Part shown: positions 26,498-35,041 of the stretch, piece after piece | Layout of the letters: each line of letters opens with the position of its first letter | Numbering within the stretch: position 1 is the stretch's first letter | Translations under genes and position numbers: made by a program | Notes under the pieces: generated by a model | The model's input: the letters and a program-made list of their open reading frames with translations, nothing else | Database searches by the model: none | What the model was told of the DNA's origin: nothing | NCBI RefSeq assembly: GCF_003595195.1 | Contig: NZ_CP032418.1 | Span: 2,166,001-2,230,000 of the forward strand | Source: Paenisporosarcina cavernae | Lineage (GTDB): Bacteria; Bacillota; Bacilli; Bacillales_A; Planococcaceae | Direction: 5' to 3' | Length of the DNA stretch: 64,000 nucleotides

Positions 26498-27472
26498 TTA
26501 CTTCCCATCCAAAGTTAAAGGACGAAGCACTTTTTCAATCTCTGCTCGTTTTGGTTCTAAAAACGGAGGTAATGCTAATCTTTCTCCTAGCGATTCCAAA
26601 GGTTCGTCACTGGAAAAGCCTGGTTCATCCGTTGCGAGCTCATATAAAATTCCGTTAGGCTCACGGAAATAAATCGATTTAAAATAATAGCGGTCTACTT
26701 TTCCGGATGTTTCAAACCCTTCTTTTTCAAGCAGCTCTAACCATTTGTCGTATTCTTCCATTGTTTTGACGCGAAATGCCACATGATGCACACTTCCTCT
26801 ACCAGGACGCTCTGGAGGCAAATCGGGTCGAACTTCAACGTGTACTTCCCCTGCCGGTCCACCTTCTCCAGTTGAAAATACATGAATTTTTCCGGAATTT
26901 TCACTAACTCCGCTTTCATACGTGCCGACTTTTTCAAATTTTAAAATAGACGTTAATACTCTTTCTGTAGGCACTAGATGACGGACTGTTAGTGTAACAG
27001 GACCTAAGCCGACGATTGCAAATTCTGCTGGTATATCTTCCGTTTCCCATGCTGTACCATACGGGATTCCCTCTCCATTATCCACCACTAGCATTAGTCT
27101 AGAACCTTCTTCATCTTCAAAATACAGCGTGCTTCTACCAAACCGTTCTTCAATTGCATTGTGCGTAACACCTAATTGATCAAATCGTTTTGCCCAGAAA
27201 TGAAGTGCCTCGTTACTTTTCACACGGAATCCAGTGTTGCTAATACTAGATACTCCAGGATAGGTGCGACCAGCATGTGGTATATCAAAATACGTCATAT
27301 CCGTTCCAGGCGTTCCTAATGCATCTGCATAAAAAAGATGATAGGAAGAAGGATTATCTTGGTTCACCGTTTTTTTCACTAAACGCATTCCTAATATTCT
27401 CGTAAAAAAATCATGGTTTTTCTCCGCACTTGCCGTAATTCCTGATACGTGATGAATACCTTCTAGTCTCAT
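26498..27472 (-). CDS. mhqO: ring-cleaving dioxygenase, MhqO/MhqA-type glyoxalase fold
   Basis: 324 residues, two pairs of glyoxalase (VOC) modules. GIHHVSGITASAEKNHDFF at the start, GSVHHVAFRV near 225 and REPNGILYELATDEPGF near 270 contain the His/His/Glu metal ligands. Family members open hydroquinone-type rings and protect against methylhydroquinone and related electrophiles. ATG with GGAGGTCACGTA upstream. An MhqR-type operator sits just downstream of a good SigA promoter in front of the gene. Confidence 0.92.
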   Translation of the reverse strand: MRLEGIHHVSGITASAEKNHDFFTRILGMRLVKKTVNQDNPSSYHLFYADALGTPGTDMTYFDIPHAGRTYPGVSSISNTGFRVKSNEALHFWAKRFDQLGVTHNAIEERFGRSTLYFEDEEGSRLMLVVDNGEGIPYGTAWETEDIPAEFAIVGLGPVTLTVRHLVPTERVLTSILKFEKVGTYESGVSENSGKIHVFSTGEGGPAGEVHVEVRPDLPPERPGRGSVHHVAFRVKTMEEYDKWLELLEKEGFETSGKVDRYYFKSIYFREPNGILYELATDEPGFSSDEPLESLGERLALPPFLEPKRAEIEKVLRPLTLDGK

Positions 27473-27491
27473 TACGTGACCTCCGCTCTAA

Positions 27492-27543
27492 AATATCTTG
27501 AATTCGAGATATTTAAATCATACCATTTTTTTACTATCCCCTC
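27492..27543 (-). promoter_or_regulatory. mhqO promoter with MhqR-type operator
   Basis: Minus strand: TTGAGG (27538-27543), 17 bases, TATGAT (27515-27520), then the near-perfect palindrome TATCTCGAATTCAAGATA (27492-27509). It fits the MhqR box known from B. subtilis (tATCTcgaAtTCgAGATa), at the place where a bound repressor blocks transcription. Confidence 0.8.
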
Positions 27544-27727
27544 AAGTAATGCCCCTTTTGCATTTACTTAAGATGAAGAAAATTGAATTCATGTAAATTC
27601 TACTTAGATACTTTCTAAAAAAATGTAAACCCTACTTTCTTTACTAATATGGGAATAACGAAACTGCCTTTATCCTATCCTCCAATAATTAGACTCAACG
27701 CTCTTCCTACACTTTTCTAACTCCATA

Positions 27728-27755
27728 GAAAAACACCGCAACAATAGTTGCGATG
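27728..27755 (-). terminator. intrinsic terminator of the mntR operon
   Basis: On minus GCATCGCAAC-TATT-GTTGCGGTGTTTTT. The rest of the 290-base gap between here and mhqO is A/T-rich with no gene seen. Confidence 0.8.
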
Positions 27756-27766
27756 CTCTATTTCCC

Positions 27767-28678
27767 TTATTTGAACAATGATTTCAATGAATCTGCTAAG
27801 GATTGAAAGAAATCTTTTACTTTTTGCCAGAAACCTTCATTATCTGCAATATCACCGATAATCCCATCAATTGTGGACGATAAGTCCGAAAGCTGATCAG
27901 ACCATTTACTGAAATCGATGTCTAGTTGACGAATACGATCCATTAAATCAATCAGTAATTGACGATCTTCTGGACTTAACTCAATTTGTAACCGATCTAA
28001 TTGATCTGTGACGATTTTTTCCACTTCTTCTTTGGAAGCTGGATTTTTCTCGGCAATATCTTTCTTAATCTCCGTTAGAAGTTCACTTACTTTTGCTTCG
28101 TCAATCCCGGCTTCATTCGCCAAAATAGTGGCAACAGAAAGTTCATCGTTTGCAACATCGGTGCGTTCAGGATCTAGTTTTTCACCTGAAACCTCGTATG
28201 CTTTATAAATTCCGACAAGTGCAGAATGTCCAGTCACTTTTTTCGGTGCCGCTACCTCAACTACCGCATTTTCAATCCCTGCTGTAAGCATAGCATTGGC
28301 ATACATTTCAGAAGTTACTTGTGTGATATTTTCTTCCGTCACAATATCAATCACAAGTCCTTTCCCTTCGTCCTTGCGCGTAATTTTGGCAGAGGAATAC
28401 ATATTAGCAGAAGCATCTCCGTCTTGAATATAGGTAACTAAATCGTCTCCATCTACTTCAATTTCTTTTACTTCTGCTTCATCTTCGACACTTAAACTTT
28501 TTTTGACACTTTCTTTTTCACTGTCAGATAAATCGGCACCGTATACAACGATCGGTGGTCCAAATTTTTCATTTACACCTTCACTAGAAGATGAGCCGGT
28601 ACTAGCGAACGCACTTGTTGGAATAACCAATAAAGATAATGCGATCATCGCCGCCATTTTTACTTGCTTCTGAATCAA
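27767..28678 (-). CDS. ypuA: secreted DUF1002 protein (YpuA-like)
   Basis: 303 residues with a signal peptide (about 1-25, cleavage after AFA) and a DUF1002 domain: GADLSDSEKESVKKSLSV near the start, then VTGHSALVGIYKAYEVSGEKL. The C-terminal part is helical and acidic, ending in an amphipathic segment (VKDFFQSLADSLKSLFK). TTG start at 28678 behind AAGGAGG. Third gene of mntR-cvfB-ypuA. Function unknown; the B. subtilis homologue belongs to cell-envelope stress regulons. Confidence 0.88.
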   Translation of the reverse strand: MIQKQVKMAAMIALSLLVIPTSAFASTGSSSSEGVNEKFGPPIVVYGADLSDSEKESVKKSLSVEDEAEVKEIEVDGDDLVTYIQDGDASANMYSSAKITRKDEGKGLVIDIVTEENITQVTSEMYANAMLTAGIENAVVEVAAPKKVTGHSALVGIYKAYEVSGEKLDPERTDVANDELSVATILANEAGIDEAKVSELLTEIKKDIAEKNPASKEEVEKIVTDQLDRLQIELSPEDRQLLIDLMDRIRQLDIDFSKWSDQLSDLSSTIDGIIGDIADNEGFWQKVKDFFQSLADSLKSLFK

Positions 28679-28690
28679 GAGAATTCCTCC

Positions 28691-29548
28691 TTATTTCATC
28701 AACGTCCAGCCATCTTGTTGCATGATTTTTCCGTCCTTCATCAATTTCCCTAAAGCGCGTTTAAACGCAGCTTTACTTAATTGGAACATCTCGAAAATCT
28801 CATCTGGAGAGGATTTGTCGGTAAACGGCATCTTTCCTCCCACTTCTTGCAAGTAACGCCAGATCGTTTCTGCATCGTCACCTAAACGCTCTTGCTTACG
28901 TGGCATCATCGAACCATTCAGTGAGCCATCTTCTTTTACTCCAATAATTCGAATTTCTACTTCTTCTCCTAAACGTGGCTCCGCTTTTTGTTCTGTATAA
29001 TGAACGAAAATTCGGTATCCTTGCGGTTGAGACAGGAAAAAAGAACCTACTGGTAGTAATCGGTAAGCACGTGCTTTTAAGTTCTCATTAAATACAGACG
29101 TTGGAGCTTCTACAAAGGATTCCATCACTTTATCTTCTGTTACAAGGCGTCCGAACAAATCACCATTTCGATCCGTGCGAAGAGACATATATAGTTCATC
29201 ACCTGGATGCGGCCACAACTCGATCAATTTAGGCAAATCTTCCCCTTTTACAACTACTTCACGAGAAGTTCCAACATCGACCATTATGCCGTCTTTTCCA
29301 ATATTCTTAATGACTTTAGCCCATCCATATTTCTCTTTTGTAATGGTAGGTAGTAACGTTGTAGCGGCTAATTCCCCACGACGATCCATATAGAGGAAGA
29401 CAGATAATGTGTCCCCTACCTCTAAATCTTCGGGCGCCTCTGAAAAATTAATCGAAAACTCCCATCTACTTGCTTGCACCATCCATTTAGATGTTTGCTT
29501 TTCTTTTACCGTAACTTCGATTATTTCTCCTGCTTGAATTGTTGACAT
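28691..29548 (-). CDS. cvfB: S1-domain RNA-binding protein of the CvfB/YitL family
   Basis: 285 residues: three S1-like OB modules (GEIIEVTVKEKQTSKWMVQ; YGWAKVIKNIGKDGIMVDVG; the segment ending YRIFVHYTEQKAEPRLGEEVEIRI) and a C-terminal winged helix (PDEIFEMFQLSKAAFKRALGKLM). Homologues bind RNA and affect virulence gene expression in staphylococci. The first possible start is a TTG at 29560; I use the ATG at 29548, although neither has a strong ribosome binding site. mntR ends a few bases upstream. Confidence 0.9.
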   Translation of the reverse strand: MSTIQAGEIIEVTVKEKQTSKWMVQASRWEFSINFSEAPEDLEVGDTLSVFLYMDRRGELAATTLLPTITKEKYGWAKVIKNIGKDGIMVDVGTSREVVVKGEDLPKLIELWPHPGDELYMSLRTDRNGDLFGRLVTEDKVMESFVEAPTSVFNENLKARAYRLLPVGSFFLSQPQGYRIFVHYTEQKAEPRLGEEVEIRIIGVKEDGSLNGSMMPRKQERLGDDAETIWRYLQEVGGKMPFTDKSSPDEIFEMFQLSKAAFKRALGKLMKDGKIMQQDGWTLMK

Positions 29549-29564
29549 GGTAGATTCCAACTTT

Positions 29565-29987
29565 CTACTTTTCTTCTTGTCGTTCTTTTACCTCTTCTAG
29601 CTTTTGTGTAAACTCCGGATTTTCCTCCAACACTTGGATTAAATCGGCAATGCGATCAATGGAATTCCAACTTAAATGATGTTCAATTCCTTCTACATCT
29701 TCGTAAATCTTTTCCTCATGCACGCCAATTAAACGTAAAAATTGCTCGAGCAGGTCATGACGTTTTACTAACCGTTTTCCTAACTTCAATCCTTTTGGCG
29801 TTAACATCAATCCTCTATAACGTTCGTACACTAAATAACCATCTTTATCTAATTTTTGTACCATTTTGGTGACAGAAGAAGGTAAGACATTTAACGAAGC
29901 TGCAATGTCAGAAACTCTCGCATATCCTTTTTGATCTATTAATAAATAGATTTGTTCAATATGATCTTCCATACTTGGCGTCGGCAT
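29565..29987 (-). CDS. mntR: manganese-responsive DtxR-family repressor MntR
   Basis: 140 residues, full family length. Winged helix ([40 protein letters not shown]), then the dimerisation helices with metal ligands: Asp8-equivalent in EDHIEQIY, and [17 protein letters not shown] containing E/E/H/H. In B. subtilis it represses manganese uptake by mntH and mntABCD when Mn(II) is plentiful. No Mn transporter is adjacent; a ZIP transporter lies at the far end of the window. ATG start. Confidence 0.94.
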   Translation of the reverse strand: MPTPSMEDHIEQIYLLIDQKGYARVSDIAASLNVLPSSVTKMVQKLDKDGYLVYERYRGLMLTPKGLKLGKRLVKRHDLLEQFLRLIGVHEEKIYEDVEGIEHHLSWNSIDRIADLIQVLEENPEFTQKLEEVKERQEEK

Positions 29988-30009
29988 TCATTTCCCTACT
30001 TTCTAGCAC

Positions 30010-30342
30010 TTAATGTTTCGGATATTTACTCACAACATGGATCGCACGGATGATTCGTTTATTAATCCATTCTAAATTCTCTTTTGTATTTAATTGTTCA
30101 TACGCAGCTTCGCGTCCAAACGAAGAAGTAACGTAATGGCTAGGAACTGAATTTAACGTTAACGCCATTATGTCAGCTTCACATTTCGGGCATTTACAAA
30201 TCATTTGATATTCAGAGCCGCGCATTAATACCATGACCAAGCTTCGAACGATCTCTTCCATGACATTTACTAAAATAGGTTTTTCCAAAAGAACTCGCTT
30301 CTTTCTATTATTTTTTACATACATGTTTTGTTTAAAAAACAA
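30010..30342 (-). CDS. ComFB-like protein
   Basis: About 110 residues. Contains the ComFB pattern VNVMEEIVRSLV..MICKCPKCEADIMALTLNSVPSHYVTS with the CxCxxC cysteines that bind zinc. Stand-alone ComFB proteins have recently been described as c-di-GMP receptors in cyanobacteria, and B. subtilis ComFB sits in the competence operon comF; here it is alone. The start is uncertain: TTG at 30342 or ATG at 30324, neither with a clear ribosome binding site. Confidence 0.8.
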   Translation of the reverse strand: MFFKQNMYVKNNRKKRVLLEKPILVNVMEEIVRSLVMVLMRGSEYQMICKCPKCEADIMALTLNSVPSHYVTSSFGREAAYEQLNTKENLEWINKRIIRAIHVVSKYPKH

Positions 30343-30390
30343 TAGGGTACATTTTGAATATCAAAGCACTAGCAGAAAGGAGGCAACAAC

Positions 30391-30546
30391 GTGGGCAGAT
30401 TATTATGGTTAGTTATCGTCGTATTAGTTGTTTTATGGTTACTTGGACTTGTATTTAAAATTGGTGGCGGTTTAATCCATTTATTGTTAGTAATTGCTGT
30501 CATCGTGATTATTTTCAACCTACTAACTGGTAGGAAGCGGCTATAA
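30391..30546 (+). CDS. lmo0937-family small membrane protein
   Basis: 51 residues, two hydrophobic segments separated by KIGGG: MGRLLWLVIVVLVVLWLLGL then GLIHLLLVIAVIVIIFNLLTGRKRL. This is the usual form of the widespread lmo0937 (DUF5670) family. GTG start with AAAGGAGG seven or eight bases ahead. Divergent from the comFB-like gene. Function unknown; often in stress regulons. Confidence 0.85.
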   Translation: MGRLLWLVIVVLVVLWLLGLVFKIGGGLIHLLLVIAVIVIIFNLLTGRKRL

Positions 30547-30548
30547 GG

Positions 30549-30582
30549 AAAGGGATGTCCGAAAAACGGGCATCCCTTTTTT
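30549..30582. terminator. bidirectional intrinsic terminator
   Basis: AAAGGGATGTCCG and CGGGCATCCCTTT stem followed by T on both strands. Confidence 0.88.
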
Positions 30583-31704
30583 CTATTCTTTTATTTTAGC
30601 ATAAATACACATATCTGTGATGTGTGTTCGATCTGCCGATAAGGCATCACCGCGTAAAATACCTTCCAATGTGAATCCTAACCGTTCTGCCACCGCTCGA
30701 CTGCGGACATTATCTGTCTCACAGCGCAGTGCTAGTCGGCGAATTCCCCAATCTTCAAAAGCAATGCGGCTTAAAAAGTCGACTGCTTCCGTCATATATC
30801 CTTTGCCTTCAAAACGATAATCTAACCAGTAGTGAATCGACATTTTTTTTACTTCCCAATCGATTTCATAAAAATCGACGGTGCCTATAAAAGTAGAAGA
30901 ATCTTTTTCAAACAAATGAAAACGGAGCTGCTTCTGCTGTTCAAAAAGCGTTGCAGCTTCTCGAATATTTCTCTCCGTTTGATCTAATGTCGGCGGATCT
31001 TGTGCAAAGCGTAGCCATGGTTTTAATTGTTCTATAGACGTCGAAATACTTTCCCACACGTCTCTACTATCTTCGCTTCTTGGAGAATGCATGCTCAATC
31101 GTTTCGAATGGAGCTCTTTATTTATCAAAACAGGCTGTATGGATGTCGCTTCTTGCACTTCCACTACATACGGATTTTCATCATTCCAAATTACTGGTGT
31201 TGTCTTTCCAGAAAGAAAATCTTCTCTCGTCATCCCATATGTGATCGAATCATATAATTTATCTTCTTTTGGGGAATACCAAGATTTTCGCAAATGGGCT
31301 TCTTTCACAAAACCTGCCCGTTCAAATGTTTTTCGCATCGCAAAATTGTCCTGCCTTGTATGTCCTTCGATTCGAATTTTATTTTCCGGCAATGAAAACA
31401 CATAGGTTGCGATTAACTTCAGCGCTTGCGGACCATATCCTTTCCCGCGGAACGCCTCTGCGATTCGCAAGTCAAATACGGGGATATCATCTTGCAAATC
31501 GAATAACTTTACCATTCCAACTTTTTGCGAATCCTCTTCGAGCCAAAAGGTTTTCACCTCATCTGACTCATATCCACCTTCTTCGATTGTTTTCTCAATA
31601 ATTTCACGAGCAGGTGTTGAATTGCCATGAAACGGCCAATTATTCGTCGTCATAAAATGGATAAGCAACTCTTGCTCTTCCATTGTCCATTCTTGTAACT
31701 TCAT
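30583..31704 (-). CDS. tandem double GNAT acetyltransferase (RimJ/RimL type)
   Basis: 373 residues made of two full GNAT domains. The first (about 1-175) has RIAEAFRGKGYGPQALKLIATY and FERAGFVKEAHLRKSWY; the second (about 205-373) has YWLDYRFEGKGYMTEAVDFLSRIAF and AERLGFTLEGILRGDAL. Both keep the acetyl-CoA loop, so both could be active. The second half resembles ribosomal-protein serine acetyltransferases. The start is the ATG at 31704 behind GGAGGGG; an upstream frame extension lacks support. Confidence 0.88.
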   Translation of the reverse strand: MKLQEWTMEEQELLIHFMTTNNWPFHGNSTPAREIIEKTIEEGGYESDEVKTFWLEEDSQKVGMVKLFDLQDDIPVFDLRIAEAFRGKGYGPQALKLIATYVFSLPENKIRIEGHTRQDNFAMRKTFERAGFVKEAHLRKSWYSPKEDKLYDSITYGMTREDFLSGKTTPVIWNDENPYVVEVQEATSIQPVLINKELHSKRLSMHSPRSEDSRDVWESISTSIEQLKPWLRFAQDPPTLDQTERNIREAATLFEQQKQLRFHLFEKDSSTFIGTVDFYEIDWEVKKMSIHYWLDYRFEGKGYMTEAVDFLSRIAFEDWGIRRLALRCETDNVRSRAVAERLGFTLEGILRGDALSADRTHITDMCIYAKIKE

Positions 31705-31830
31705 GTTTTTCCCCTCCACTTCAAATCTAATAGTTTCTTCGCTATCTTGCAAACGGTTTTATGAAATGAAAAGAGGAATTTCTCACGAAAATAGGGAATA
31801 GAATGTATAAGTGAAGAAGGAGGTAGCATC

Positions 31831-32250
31831 ATGTATAAAAAAATACTAGTTGCAGTAGATGGTTCTGATCACTCAAAACGCGCTGCAACACATGCAGTGT
31901 ATTTGGCTGAGCATACAGAAGGGAGTCACGTCACACTTCTCTATGTTCTCGACTACGATAAAACATTGGCACCACATCTACAACAAATGACGAGTGATGA
32001 CCTCCACGAGGATCGTAAAAGTAAAATCGAACCGATTCGGTCTCTTTTTATTGACAAAGGCGTTCAGTGCGACATCCGCTTATTGCACGGAGAGGCTGGA
32101 CCAGTCATCGTCGAGCATGCCAACAAAGAATCCTACGACGTTGTGGTCATTGGCAGTAGAGGGTTAAATACATTACAGGAAATGGTGCTCGGCAGTGTGA
32201 GTCACAAAGTGGCCAAACGCGTCCATGCTCCTGTTTTATTAATAAAATAA
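31831..32250 (+). CDS. universal stress protein UspA family
   Basis: 139 residues, one Usp domain: KKILVAVDGSDHSKRAATHAV at the N-terminus and the nucleotide-binding GSRGLNTLQEMVLGSVSHKVAKRVHAPVLLIK end, with the G-2x-G-9x-GS motif that marks ATP-binding members. ATG behind AAGGAGG. Single gene with its own terminator; a general-stress role is likely, not shown. Confidence 0.93.
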   Translation: MYKKILVAVDGSDHSKRAATHAVYLAEHTEGSHVTLLYVLDYDKTLAPHLQQMTSDDLHEDRKSKIEPIRSLFIDKGVQCDIRLLHGEAGPVIVEHANKESYDVVVIGSRGLNTLQEMVLGSVSHKVAKRVHAPVLLIK

Positions 32251-32310
32251 GAAATCTATGTAAGCATTCGTGCGCGAAATATCGAATGGATGCTACACGT
32301 AAAAATAATG

Positions 32311-32348
32311 AAAAATGCCAGGAAGCATCTCACCTTCCTGGCGTTTTT
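32311..32348. terminator. bidirectional intrinsic terminator
   Basis: ATGCCAGGAAG and CTTCCTGGCGT stem with A/T runs on both sides, between the convergent usp and acylase genes. Confidence 0.88.
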
Positions 32349-32349
32349 C

Positions 32350-34722
32350 TTATTGTCCTGGGAGTAATTGGAGCTTCTCCATCTCTTGTGTTTCATTCCC
32401 ATCAATGGACGTTACATGATAGTCGCCTTTCGCCCAATCCTGCACTTGATCATGGAACCATTTGGACTTGATGTGTCCACTCTGTCCAGGTCCCACAATA
32501 TGGTAAGCTTTAGAAGTATCGGCTAAGTCCACCACATAGCGCCAAGAAGCACCATGGTCGACTCGTCCGTCTTCATCAAACCCAGCAGCCATCACGGTAA
32601 TATTGGATCCCGATACCGGAACTGATTTTGCATTCAACAAGTATCCTAAAACAGGCGAAGCACCTCCAAGAGGGTGATCGAAGGTGAGTTGATGATACTC
32701 TCCCCATTTCCAATCCTTAGGATCCTCACCGAATTCTTCTGCAACATTCTTCATGGATTCCTCCAGCGAGTCAGCTAGCCATTTGTCTAAACCGCCGTAT
32801 TGTTTTACCCATTCGCCTTCATTTCCAGCAAATGCATCGCGTAGCATTTGATCTGTGATATTTCCTTTTCCTTGTAATAAATCATACACATCTTCTGGCA
32901 TCTCGGGAGCAAACAAGGTGATTGGAAGCTGCTTGATCCAGCGATGAAAGATAAGTGGAGCCGCGCTATCTTTCGAGTCATTTTGATCCCAATCATCTAA
33001 AATGGTTACATACTTTTCCAGATGATCAGCACGATCACTTTTTCGAACTGTCGCTACCATGTCTTGCACAAATTCTCGAGCAAGTAAGTCTTGTGTATCC
33101 ATTTGAAGCGCCATCATATCTTCCTTCTTAAAAGAATCTCCAGCTTGTAGCACTTCCGAAATTCGTTCATACCGATAGGATTGCGCCCAAAAATCCGTTA
33201 TATGATACGGATACGAATCGTCCACTACTTCATTATTAGCTGTAGCGATGAAACCTTCTTTCGGATTAACTACACGCGGCAATTCATCGTATGGAACATA
33301 TCCTTTCCAACCATAGTCGGAGGAATTTCCTGGTACTGGTAGCTGTGCATCTCCTTGCTTTCGAATTGGAATTCGACCATTTGCTTTATACGCAATCGTT
33401 CCATCCGTGGAAGCAAAGACGAAGTTCTGTGCAGGAGCATGAAAATCCTCTAACGCCGTTTCAAACTCCTCCCAATTTGTTGCTTTATTCATATTCAAAA
33501 CCGCCTGTAGTTCCAATGTTGGTTCTAACGCGGTCCATTGCATCGAAAAGACAGCCTCTGACTCTGTGTTGTCGTACATGACATCCGATATGATCGGACC
33601 ATGGCGTGTGACAACCACTTCAAAATCAACCGTGTCGCCATCTTTTACACGAATCGGCTCGTCTCTAACCTCTGCTTTTTCCCATTTGCCGTCATACTCA
33701 TACTCGTATTTAGTCGAAGGATTTGGCTTTTCGATATATAAATCTTGCACGTCTGGGCCAACATTCGTTACACCCCATGCAATCGACTCGTTGTGTCCCA
33801 AAATAATCCCAGGAACTCCTGCAAAGATTACACCACTCACATTCTGTTCAGGTGAAGATAAATGCATTTGATACCAAATCGATGGTGTGCTTAATCCCAA
33901 ATGCGGATCATCTGCTAACAATGGTTTGCCAGATGCCGTTTTTTCTCCTGACACCACCCAGTTATTGCTTCCGTTAAATTCATTCGGCAACAAACTCGCA
34001 TCAAAGGCATTTGCCACCTTCACTTGGTTGTCCAAATTCGCTTGAATGATGGACGGTTTGTCTTCTGGGTACGTAATGAACAGCTCTTTTGCCTTCGCTT
34101 CTGGTAAGTTTCCTAGCGCCCAATGACGAACCGCCAAACTTGACCAATTTCCGCCTAAATCATACGCCATATATTTCCCAATCGTTAAACTATCAATCGT
34201 ATCCCAGTCAGAAGGTTCGTATCCAAGCAATGAAAACTCATATGATAACTTATTTTCTTCCTTTGCATACGTAATATACGCATTTACCCCTTCGGCATAC
34301 CACTCAAGCACTTGTTTCGCTTCCGATCCGTAGCCAGCCCAAGACTTTTCAGCCGCATCACGCAAACTGAACGTTCGGAAAAATTTATCCGTCGACACCG
34401 CTGCATCTCCCACTACTTCCGAGAGCGTTCCACTCGCTTGTCTTCGCGCTAAATCCATTTGGAATAACCGATCCTGTGCCTGCACAAATCCTTGAGCGCG
34501 ATATAAATCAGCCTCACTTTTTGCCGTAATGTGTGGAACACCTTTTTCATCTCTTTCCACACTTACTTCTTCTTCCAACATATCTACATGTAGCTCTCCT
34601 GATATCTGAGGCTTCGACTTCCCTATGAACCAGTTCAAGCCAATAGCAACTGCTAAGATTAGCAAAGCTAAAGTACCAAGCGTCCATAACAAAATCTTCC
34701 CTATTCGACGTTTCTTTCTCAC
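32350..34722 (-). CDS. penicillin acylase family (Ntn) hydrolase
   Basis: 790 residues, single membrane anchor or signal at about 10-30, then the alpha chain and a beta chain that begins at the conserved serine of FNGSNNWVVSG (near residue 248), the N-terminal nucleophile after self-cleavage. DDPHLGLSTPSIWYQMHL and RHGPIISD are family motifs. Homologues hydrolyse penicillin G, cyclic imides or acyl-homoserine lactones; the actual substrate cannot be read here. GTG start at 34722 with AAGGGGGA upstream. Faces the outside of the membrane. Confidence 0.92.
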   Translation of the reverse strand: MRKKRRIGKILLWTLGTLALLILAVAIGLNWFIGKSKPQISGELHVDMLEEEVSVERDEKGVPHITAKSEADLYRAQGFVQAQDRLFQMDLARRQASGTLSEVVGDAAVSTDKFFRTFSLRDAAEKSWAGYGSEAKQVLEWYAEGVNAYITYAKEENKLSYEFSLLGYEPSDWDTIDSLTIGKYMAYDLGGNWSSLAVRHWALGNLPEAKAKELFITYPEDKPSIIQANLDNQVKVANAFDASLLPNEFNGSNNWVVSGEKTASGKPLLADDPHLGLSTPSIWYQMHLSSPEQNVSGVIFAGVPGIILGHNESIAWGVTNVGPDVQDLYIEKPNPSTKYEYEYDGKWEKAEVRDEPIRVKDGDTVDFEVVVTRHGPIISDVMYDNTESEAVFSMQWTALEPTLELQAVLNMNKATNWEEFETALEDFHAPAQNFVFASTDGTIAYKANGRIPIRKQGDAQLPVPGNSSDYGWKGYVPYDELPRVVNPKEGFIATANNEVVDDSYPYHITDFWAQSYRYERISEVLQAGDSFKKEDMMALQMDTQDLLAREFVQDMVATVRKSDRADHLEKYVTILDDWDQNDSKDSAAPLIFHRWIKQLPITLFAPEMPEDVYDLLQGKGNITDQMLRDAFAGNEGEWVKQYGGLDKWLADSLEESMKNVAEEFGEDPKDWKWGEYHQLTFDHPLGGASPVLGYLLNAKSVPVSGSNITVMAAGFDEDGRVDHGASWRYVVDLADTSKAYHIVGPGQSGHIKSKWFHDQVQDWAKGDYHVTSIDGNETQEMEKLQLLPGQ

Positions 34723-35012
34723 ACAAAATTCCCCCTTGTATACGTTAGCAATTCGCTATACTGGAGAAATATTCCTCTATTTGCCGACAAAATAGTGTGT
34801 TGCAATGTAGAATTCTCGACAATATAATGTTTCTTCGCGAATCGCACCAATTCTTCTCGAATCGCACCGATTATAGTTACTTGTACCTCTCGTAGCGCCA
34901 CTCAAGTATTAAAATCCCATCCCATTTGATATATTCCAATGAATATCTCGCAACTAGTATCCGTCTAATAAATGCACCACGCATTCCTTCTACCGAAATC
35001 CATTTCCACACA
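34723..35012. other. intergenic stretch without recognised gene
   Basis: About 290 bases between murB and the acylase gene. The only structure seen is a pair of 20-bp direct repeats, TTCTTCGCGAATCGCACCAA (34831-34850) and TTCTTCTCGAATCGCACCGA (34851-34870). These may be a short remnant of the same kind of periodic repeat found at five other terminator-proximal sites. Confidence 0.55.
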
Positions 35013-35041
35013 AAAAAAAGAGTCCTTTTCAGGACTCTTAC
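35013..35041 (-). terminator. terminator overlapping the murB stop codon
   Basis: On minus AAGAGTCC-TGAAA-AGGACTCTT followed by six more T; the stem begins at the murB stop. Confidence 0.9.

Noticed and set aside
34831-34870. Two 20-bp direct repeats as a sixth member of the periodic family
   Set aside because: Only two clear copies, period 20 and a different core, and about 140 bases past the murB terminator; too weak to count.
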